DNA of 45,098 nucleotides from a virus, in the IMG/VR virus record IMGVR_UViG_3300047564_005052, positions 1 to 45,098 of that record; one strand, 5' to 3'. Below are positions 1-6,612 of this stretch, piece after piece (the first letter of the stretch is position 1; each line of letters starts with the position of its first letter). Under the pieces are notes generated by a model that was not told the origin of the DNA, searched no databases, and worked only from the letters and a program-made list of their open reading frames with translations. A program made the translations under genes and the position numbers.

Positions 1-3000
1 TACCAGAAGAACCATCTGTACCTGATGAACCACTTGTACCAGAACTTCCGCTTGTACCAGAGGAACCACTTGTTCCAGAAGAACCATCAGTTCCTGATGA
101 ACCAGATGTTCCTGAACTTCCACTCGTACCTGAAGAACCATCAGTTCCTGATGAGCCACTCGTACCAGAAGAACCATCTGTACCTGATGAACCACTTGTA
201 CCAGAACTTCCGCTTGTACCAGAGGAACCACTTGTTCCAGAAGAACCATCAGTTCCTGATGAACCAGATGTTCCTGAACTTCCACTCGTGCCCGAAGAAC
301 CATCAGTTCCTGATGAACCGGATGTACCCGAACTACCACTTGTTCCAGAAGAACCATCAATTCCTGATGAGCCAGATGTACCTGAAGAGCCATTTATACC
401 TGAACTTCCGCTTGTACCAGATGAACCATCAGTTCCTGATGAGCCACTCGTACCAGAAGAACCATCAGTACCTGATGAACCACTTGTACCAGAACTTCCG
501 CTTGTACCAGAACTTCCTGATGAGCCGCTTGTGCCAGAACTTCCTGATGAGCCACTTGTACCAGAACTACCACTAGTTCCAGAAGAACCATCAGTTCCTG
601 ATGAACCAGATGTTCCTGAACTTCCGCTAGTACCAGAGGAACCACTTGTTCCAGAAGAACCAGATGTTCCTGAACTTCCGCTTGTACCAGAGGAACCACT
701 TGTTCCAGAGGAACCACTTGTTCCAGAAGAACCATCAGTTCCTGATGAACCACTAGTTCCAGAAGAACCATCAGTTCCTGATGAACCACTTGTTCCTGAA
801 CTACCACTTGTGCCTGAACTACCACTTGTACCTGAAGAACCAGATGTTCCTGAACTACCACTTGTTCCTGAAGAACCACTTGTTCCTGAAGAACCATCAG
901 TTCCCGATGAACCAGACGTACCTGAGCTACCGCTCGTACCACTTGAACCAGATGTTCCTGAGCTACCGCTCGTACCACTTGAACCAGATGTTCCTGAGCT
1001 TCCTGATGTTCCAGAAGAACCTGATGTTCCTGAAGAACCACTTGTACCAGAACTTCCACTTATTCCTGATGAGCCAGAACTACCTGATGAACCACTTGTT
1101 CCTGAAGAACCATTAGTACCAGAACTTCCACTCGTACCTGAAGAACCACTTGTTCCAGAAGAACCATTAGTACCAGAACTTCCACTCGTACCTGAAGAAC
1201 CACTTGTTCCAGAGCTTCCACTAATTCCTGAGGAGCCGGAGCTCCCTGATGAACCAGAACTTCCAAATATTGTTGCAAAAATACATATATCACTACCAAC
1301 GAGAGGATTTGTATTCGGACCGCTACTTGAAATATACAATACTGATAGATTGTATATTGTACCATTAATTGATTTATTTGTTATTCGGTAAGTATATTGA
1401 TTTGTTCCTCCTAAGAGTGTTATATACGAACCTATAGTAAGGCTATTCAAATATGATGATACGTTGACTCCGTATTTATCAATCTCATTAATATAAACTG
1501 TATTTACTGCTGGTCCTAATGCTCCACTATTTGTACTTAATCTTCCGTTTGAAGGATTTGATGTAAATGCCGCCCACAAATAACAAGTTTGTGCTGGTGT
1601 AATTCCTGATGTTCCCGAAGAACCTGAGTTTCCTGAACTTCCACTTGTACCAGAAGAACCATCAGTTCCTGATGAACCAGATGTTCCTGAACTTCCACTT
1701 GTTCCAGAAGAACCACTAGTACCGGAAGAACCACTAGTACCGGAAGAACCACTAGTACCGGAAGAACCACTAGTTCCAGAAGAACCATCAGTTCCTGATG
1801 AACCACTCGTACCAGAAGAACCATCAGTTCCTGATGAACCAGATGTTCCAGAAGAACCACTAGTACCGGAAGAACCATCTGTTCCTGAACTTCCACTTGT
1901 GCCCGAAGAACCATCAGTTCCTGAGCTTCCACTTGTGCCCGAAGAACCATCAGTTCCTGATGAACCAGATGTTCCTGAACTTCCACTTGTTCCAGAAGAA
2001 CCAGATGTACCAGAAGAACCATCAGTTCCTGATGAACCACTTGTACCAGAAGAACCATCTGTTCCCGATGAACCACTAGAACCCGATGTACCAGAACTTC
2101 CACTTGTTCCAGAAGAACCATCAGTTCCTGAAGAACCACTAGTACCAGAAGAACCACTTGTACCAGAAGAGCCATCAGTTCCTGATGAACCACTTGTACC
2201 AGAAGAACCATCAGTTCCTGATGAACCACTTGTACCAGAAGAACCATCTGTTCCCGATGAACCACTAGTTCCAGAAGAACCATCAGTTCCCGATGAACCA
2301 CTAGTTCCAGAAGAACCATCAGTTCCTGATGAGCCTGACGTACCTGATGAACCATCTGTTCCTGAAGAACCACTAGTTCCAGAAGAACCATCAGTTCCTG
2401 ATGAACCAGATGTGCCTGAACTTCCACTTGTACCTGAAGAACCATCAATTCCTGAACTTCCGCTTGTTCCTGATGAGCCAGACGTACCTGAAGAACCATC
2501 AATTCCTGAGCTTCCACTTGTACCTGAAGAACCATCAGTTCCTGATGAACCAGAACTTCCTGAGGAACCACTTATACCCGTTCCACCTGCCAAAGAAATT
2601 AAATTCCAACCTGTTTCTAAAGTTGTTCCTGTATTAATTGAATCTGAAGAAAAATCCGCAATAATTGTTGGGTCAGTAACATCCCATCCAATAACGACAG
2701 GTATAAAACCGACACTATTGGGGGATTGAAACCCGTCTTTTGAAGTTATGAATCCATTGCTCTCCGCGGCGTTCCATTTAGAAGCATAATCTGTAATATG
2801 AAAAACATAAAATTCATTTGTCTCTATGACTCTTACTAACATTCCCACTTTTCTTCTTCCTGAAGTTAGTTGGTCTGATTGTGTTATGAGAATTTCTCCT
2901 GAGAATTCGAGAGGAATGTTTGTTAAATTCAAGTCAGTTATACTATAGACAGACATATAACCACCAGCAATATATACATCATATGTTAGAGGCTCAACTG

Positions 3001-3115
3001 AATTTATTTGTATTCCTGTTGCAGGAGACACAGGTGCCTGAAAACTTGGTGAGTCTCCTTGGTTGTACCAAGCAAATTCACCGTCAACTAAAGGTAATGT
3101 ATAATTAAATGGCAT
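1..3115 (-). CDS. Collagen-like tail fibre protein, partial (C-terminus beyond left edge)
   Basis: Reading the minus strand from the ATG at 3115 gives an uninterrupted frame to the window edge (at least 1038 residues); I walked the non-repeat part and found no stop. Layout: residues 1-179 form a globular N-terminal domain starting MPFNYTLPLVDGEFAWYNQG, probably the virion attachment part; residues 180-506 are 109 Gly-X-Y triplets; residues 507-617 are a globular insert (positions 1265-1597) with Trp, Tyr and Asn-rich beta-like sequence; residues 618-1038 are about 140 more Gly-X-Y triplets. X and Y are nearly all Ser, Thr or Asp, with rare Ile and Asn, and no Pro. Collagen-like repeats are common in phage tail fibres, so a trimeric fibre is inferred. 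It starts 21 nt after the preceding adhesin gene stops, so it is likely in the same operon. The receptor-binding tip, if any, is off the window. Confidence 0.88.
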   Translation of the reverse strand, partial: MPFNYTLPLVDGEFAWYNQGDSPSFQAPVSPATGIQINSVEPLTYDVYIAGGYMSVYSITDLNLTNIPLEFSGEILITQSDQLTSGRRKVGMLVRVIETNEFYVFHITDYASKWNAAESNGFITSKDGFQSPNSVGFIPVVIGWDVTDPTIIADFSSDSINTGTTLETGWNLISLAGGTGISGSSGSSGSSGTDGSSGTSGSSGIDGSSGTSGSSGTSGSSGIDGSSGTSGSSGTSGSSGTDGSSGTSGSSGTDGSSGTSGSSGTDGSSGTSGSSGTDGSSGTSGSSGTDGSSGTSGSSGTDGSSGTSGSSGTDGSSGTSGSSGTSGSSGTDGSSGTSGSSGTSGSSGSSGTDGSSGTSGSSGTDGSSGTSGSSGTSGSSGTSGSSGTDGSSGTSGSSGTDGSSGTSGSSGTDGSSGTSGSSGTSGSSGTDGSSGTSGSSGTDGSSGTSGSSGTSGSSGTSGSSGTSGSSGTSGSSGTSGSSGTDGSSGTSGSSGNSGSSGTSGITPAQTCYLWAAFTSNPSNGRLSTNSGALGPAVNTVYINEIDKYGVNVSSYLNSLTIGSYITLLGGTNQYTYRITNKSINGTIYNLSVLYISSSGPNTNPLVGSDICIFATIFGSSGSSGSSGSSGISGSSGTSGSSGTSGSSGTNGSSGTSGSSGTSGSSGTNGSSGTSGSSGSSGSSGISGSSGTSGSSGTSGSSGTSGSSGTSGSSGTSGSSGTSGSSGTSGSSGTSGSSGTDGSSGTSGSSGTSGSSGTSGSSGTSGSSGTSGSSGTSGSSGTDGSSGTSGSSGTDGSSGTSGSSGTSGSSGTSGSSGTSGSSGTSGSSGTSGSSGTSGSSGTDGSSGTSGSSGTSGSSGSSGTSGSSGSSGTSGSSGTSGSSGTDGSSGTSGSSGTDGSSGTSGSSGINGSSGTSGSSGIDGSSGTSGSSGTSGSSGTDGSSGTSGSSGTSGSSGTDGSSGTSGSSGTSGSSGTSGSSGTDGSSGTSGSSGTDGSSGTSGSSGTSGSSGTDGSSGTSGSSGTSGSSGTSGSSGTDGSSG
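2..1264 (-). repeat. Gly-X-Y collagen-like repeat tract II
   Basis: A 9-nt periodic tract coding on the minus strand for Gly-Ser-Ser, Gly-Thr-Ser, Gly-Thr-Asp and similar triplets; every third codon is GGN. It continues past the left edge. DNA copies are very similar, so the tract may vary in length by slippage or recombination. Confidence 0.9.
1598..2578 (-). repeat. Gly-X-Y collagen-like repeat tract I
   Basis: The first collagen-like tract, 109 triplets, in the same frame as tract II and separated from it by a 111-residue non-repeat domain at 1265-1597. The composition is again Ser/Thr/Asp at X and Y with no proline. Confidence 0.9.
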
Positions 3116-3136
3116 ATCCTATAATTATAATAATCA

Positions 3137-4483
3137 TCAAATTAATGTACCTCCGCGGAAGAAAATATTATTATTATTTTGTGTAATTCTTGACCCTGTA
3201 TTTGTGAAACTAGAATAAACTCTATATACACCATTCGGTATATTTGTTCCTCCAGTATAATTGAATATTATTGATGACATGTTTGCCCTTTGCGTGACTG
3301 TAGTGTTAAGGTTAGGATTATTAATATTTGTCACTAAAGTCGCATATCTTCTCGTCTCTGTTGCAGCAGTAGGAATAATCCATGTATACCAACCTGCAAC
3401 CCCATTTGGAGTCGTTGTTCCAGAAAGAATTCTTGTTGTTGTCATGGTATTTGCGGTGATAGGTATGTTGTATGCATCAACACCTCTTGTTATGTTATAT
3501 GTTGCCCCTGTCTTAATAGATGGTTCTGTAACACCCCACCCTGAATACCTCACATATGAGTTCATTTCTATATTAAAAGTATCCGAATTATTTAAGTTTG
3601 GAGAATTGATGTTAAAACCTCTAAATACACTTCCTTGAGATGTCATATAGTTGTCTAATTCTGTTCTTACTTCCAGCTGGTTAGAATCTATAAATAAGAA
3701 AGAAACAAATTCAACCGCAGGTGTTAGACTTGGGGTTACTGTATTTGTAGGAGTTACTGTTGGAGTTGGAGTTGTAGTTTCTGTGACTGATGGTGTTGGG
3801 GTTGGCGAAGGAGTCTCTGTCGGGGTCGTAGTCTGTGTAGGAGTAGTTGTTTCAGTAACAGACGGAGTTGGTGTTCCAGTTTCAGTAGGGGTCGTAGTTT
3901 CTGTTGGAGTGACCGTGGGTGTTTCAGTATTAGTTGGCGTATTGGTTGGGGTTGTTGTTGGTGTTTCTGTATTTGTAGGTGTGTTCGTAGGAGTTACTGT
4001 TGGTGTTTCAGTAACAGATGGAGTTGGTGTAGAACTAGCTCCAAATGAAATAGTGACAGTTGGTGTTGGTGTCATAGTTGGTGTTTGGGATGGTGATTCG
4101 CAAGGTGGTAGTGGGGTTTGTGCCGGAGTTCTTGAGGGTGTAGGCACAGGAGGTGTTTTTGTAGGGGTAGGGGTTATTGTAGATGTTGGTGTTTCACTTG
4201 TTGTTGGTGTATTTGTAGGTGTATCTGATGGGGTTAAGAAAGGGGTGTTTGTTGTTGTAGGTGTTGGTGACGGTAAAATATAAACGTATTCTTCAATCGT
4301 ACAATTTTTTGAATCAGTAATTTTAACAATAAAGTTGTTATTGTCATATGGAGAAGGAACGTCAAATGAATATGGAAATATGGTCACACTTGCAACAAAT
4401 ACACAATTAGCACTCATAGAGTCACAATAATAAACTTGTGCTGGTGTATTACCCGTAAAACTTATTATTTCTACTCTTGTCAT
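3137..4483 (-). CDS. Thr/Pro-rich stalk adhesin, putative tail fibre component
   Basis: A 448-residue protein of three parts. Residues 1-70 are a small domain with Cys at 20, 27 and 61 that ends in an ITDSKNCT motif like the end of a SprB repeat. Residues 71 to about 255 are a mucin-like linker of PTPT, TPTNTPTNTETPT and TPSVTET units. Residues from about 255 to 448 form a Ser/Asn/Thr-rich globular end, possibly beta-structured. The start overlaps the stop of the upstream SprB-like gene by ATGA, indicating translational coupling, and the collagen-like gene follows 21 nt later. Location and composition suggest a stalk that displays its C-terminal domain away from the baseplate, but no family was recognised for that domain. 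No signal peptide was seen, as expected for a virion protein. Confidence 0.75.
   Translation of the reverse strand: MTRVEIISFTGNTPAQVYYCDSMSANCVFVASVTIFPYSFDVPSPYDNNNFIVKITDSKNCTIEEYVYILPSPTPTTTNTPFLTPSDTPTNTPTTSETPTSTITPTPTKTPPVPTPSRTPAQTPLPPCESPSQTPTMTPTPTVTISFGASSTPTPSVTETPTVTPTNTPTNTETPTTTPTNTPTNTETPTVTPTETTTPTETGTPTPSVTETTTPTQTTTPTETPSPTPTPSVTETTTPTPTVTPTNTVTPSLTPAVEFVSFLFIDSNQLEVRTELDNYMTSQGSVFRGFNINSPNLNNSDTFNIEMNSYVRYSGWGVTEPSIKTGATYNITRGVDAYNIPITANTMTTTRILSGTTTPNGVAGWYTWIIPTAATETRRYATLVTNINNPNLNTTVTQRANMSSIIFNYTGGTNIPNGVYRVYSSFTNTGSRITQNNNNIFFRGGTLI
3720..4273 (-). repeat. Thr/Pro/Ser mucin-like linker repeats
   Basis: An imperfect repeat tract on the minus strand coding for TPT, TETPT and TPSVTET units, about 185 residues. 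Its complement gives the misleading plus-strand Val/Gly open frame at 3651-4283. Confidence 0.85.
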
Positions 4484-6612
4484 TGTTCACAAATTATATC
4501 GTAACTAATCAACAAATCGACTGTGAGCTGTTGACTGTTTAATGGACCATCAGGTGCCGCTTGTATAGTGATTTGATTCGAAAATTCGTTTACTGTAACT
4601 GTCTGAATACCAGGAATTGTTAATATCAAACCCCTTACTGTATTAATCCAAAGATTATCTGAGGGAGGTGACAGAAGAGAATTAGTTGTATAAAATTCGC
4701 TTTCATAAGTATCACCTGCCGGTTCAACCATTACTCTCGCAGTAAAAGTTGCGGAACTCAAAATACATCCACTGTTAGTTTCCGTTAAATCATAAAAACC
4801 TTGATTCAACATTTGCAAAAGTCCACATTTTGTCCCATCAGTAATTTGGAATTCCTCACTACCCATGGAATAAATCTGATAAGAAACATAACTCGAACCA
4901 CACGTTATTTGAGTAGTTCTTTGTAAAGTACATCCACTACTATCTATTATAGAAACTGAATATGTTCCAGCCGTAAGTCCTGTGACCGTAATTGTTTGAG
5001 GATTATTTGGTACATTTGCCGACCAACTAAACGTAAAAGGTGGCACACCAGATGAAATGAAAGCAGTTATTGTTCCTTCACTACCACTACCACAACTCGA
5101 AGAATAAAGACTATATGAAATTGGCTCTGAATAATCAACATAAAATTGTTCCGAAATTGTACATCCGTCCGCATCAACGACCGATACTGAATGTAGACCA
5201 GAAGAAACATTTGTGAATGTGACTGCTGATTGCGTTGTATCGAGTATCTGTATAGTATTGTCTAAAATATAATCAAAAGGTGATGTACCTCCCGAGGTTT
5301 TTGTGACTCTTACAATCGCATTAGAATTACCACAAGTAGTACCAGTAATTTGTGTTGATATATTAAATTTGTTCGTCGCTATAATGGTCTCTTCTTCTTG
5401 ATATGAACAGCCTGAGCTGTCTGAAACCACTACAGTATATGTACCTGCCGTTAAGTTTGTAAAATCATATGATGTACTTAATGTTGAAACCGAAGTTGTA
5501 TTTGATGTTGGATAAATTAATGTATAGGTATATGGAGTTGTTCCTCCAACAACATCTATCGAAATTACTCCGTTATTTTGAGAACAGTTTGAATTTGTAC
5601 TATTAATTGAAACTGAGCTCATACCATTTGGTGTGAGTAGTTGTGCGGTTTCAGTTATACTACAAAATCCTGAATCAGTAACCTTGATAGTTACGGCACC
5701 TGCAGTTAGTCCTGTTACTGTGAAAGTTTTAGCATAAGATATTTGAAATGCACCTGTAGATGCCGAATAAAAATAAGGGACGGTTCCTCCCGTGATTACC
5801 ATCGTGAGTGACCCATTATTTTGAAAACATGTTGGTTGGGATACTATAAAATTTCCAAATCCAATAGGGTCTACTTTCGGTACTGTAAAGCTTTTACTTA
5901 AAGTACATCCAACATAATCTGTCACTGTAACACTATAAACTCCTTCAGTCAATCCTGTAATTGTATCCCCTGTCTGACCATTATTCCAAAGATATGTGTA
6001 GGGATAATAACCAGTTTGTCCTGTAATGTATATTTTGCCAATTGCAGAACCTCCACAAGAAGAATTAGGAACTATGTACGCATCATAATCAAATGGTGTT
6101 GAATTACCAATTACCATGGTTTGACTTTGTCCCGTGCACCCCCCTAAATCAAGTACAGTAATATAGTACGTTCCAGCACTTAAACTGTCAAAATTTACAA
6201 AATTTGTATTTGTAGTTGCAGAGTTTACGAGTGTACCCGCCGAAGTGTAAAGATAAAAATTTGTAGATGAATAATCTGAACTAGAGCTTGCACTTATAGA
6301 ACCATTTTGTAAATCACAAGTGGTATTATAAACATTAGTTATATTTGTACATACTCCACTTGATACTGGAATACTAGCCAAAAATTGTAGATTGGTAGGT
6401 AATGTACTATCACTCAATCTAACCGCATAAGCCTGAGCACTTAATCCTGTTCTTACCGATGGAAAAGTTGTAATTGTATCATATCCCAAATCAGGTGATT
6501 CCCAAGTAACTATGTATGGTGGTGTACCACCGAAAGGTAGAATACTTATACTACCTGATGAATTACTTTCACAGTCTCCTGTGATTAATATGGTATAATT
6601 AAATTCAGCCAT
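4480..6612 (-). CDS. SprB-repeat adhesin-like phage protein
   Basis: A 710-residue protein made of about seven tandem domains of roughly 80 residues. The pattern is Cys, G-x-I, GGTxPY(T/F)(Y/F), a variable loop, then L-x-AGTY-x-V-x-V-x-D-x-x-GC, which is the signature of SprB repeats (the Flavobacterium gliding adhesin). Strongest copies are repeats 3-5 and 7; repeat 1 is degenerate. The last 140 or so residues (from about 4895 down) are a different domain. I chose ATG at 6612, which overlaps the stop of the upstream baseplate gene; a GTG at 6615 is possible. It lies between a large baseplate protein and the stalk and collagen fibres, so a role in host surface contact is inferred. The repeats show the family; function in the virion is inference. 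Confidence 0.82.
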   Translation of the reverse strand: MAEFNYTILITGDCESNSSGSISILPFGGTPPYIVTWESPDLGYDTITTFPSVRTGLSAQAYAVRLSDSTLPTNLQFLASIPVSSGVCTNITNVYNTTCDLQNGSISASSSSDYSSTNFYLYTSAGTLVNSATTNTNFVNFDSLSAGTYYITVLDLGGCTGQSQTMVIGNSTPFDYDAYIVPNSSCGGSAIGKIYITGQTGYYPYTYLWNNGQTGDTITGLTEGVYSVTVTDYVGCTLSKSFTVPKVDPIGFGNFIVSQPTCFQNNGSLTMVITGGTVPYFYSASTGAFQISYAKTFTVTGLTAGAVTIKVTDSGFCSITETAQLLTPNGMSSVSINSTNSNCSQNNGVISIDVVGGTTPYTYTLIYPTSNTTSVSTLSTSYDFTNLTAGTYTVVVSDSSGCSYQEEETIIATNKFNISTQITGTTCGNSNAIVRVTKTSGGTSPFDYILDNTIQILDTTQSAVTFTNVSSGLHSVSVVDADGCTISEQFYVDYSEPISYSLYSSSCGSGSEGTITAFISSGVPPFTFSWSANVPNNPQTITVTGLTAGTYSVSIIDSSGCTLQRTTQITCGSSYVSYQIYSMGSEEFQITDGTKCGLLQMLNQGFYDLTETNSGCILSSATFTARVMVEPAGDTYESEFYTTNSLLSPPSDNLWINTVRGLILTIPGIQTVTVNEFSNQITIQAAPDGPLNSQQLTVDLLISYDIICEQ
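4896..6357 (-). repeat. Tandem SprB-like protein repeats (copies 2-7)
   Basis: Six clear copies of an approximately 80-residue unit, each with a leading Cys, a GG-x-x-P-(Y/F) core and a closing D-x-x-GC. They diverge enough at DNA level that this is a protein repeat, not a recent DNA duplication. Confidence 0.8.

Noticed and set aside
394-1059. Minus-strand Val/Gln/Leu-rich open frame (and a similar one at 1537-2571)
   Set aside because: Out-of-frame reading of the same repeat DNA; the Gly-X-Y frame extends through both and has a sensible start.
288-1391. Long plus-strand open frame with PEEP/VPDEP repeats
   Set aside because: It is the exact antisense image of the minus-strand Gly-X-Y repeats (Gly GGN read backwards as Pro CCN-type codons). 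The minus frame is open for over 1000 codons with a real N-terminal domain and operon context.
1-2578. Possible CRISPR array
   Set aside because: Repeats are 9-nt periodic, in frame, without unique spacers of constant length, and code for protein.
1899-2729. Second plus-strand Pro/Glu-rich open frame
   Set aside because: Antisense of collagen-like tract I; it ends in the reverse of the fibre's N-terminal domain. All other genes are on the minus strand.
3651-4283. Plus-strand Val/Gly-rich frame (VGVTVGV repeats)
   Set aside because: Antisense of the Thr/Pro linker in the 448-residue adhesin gene.
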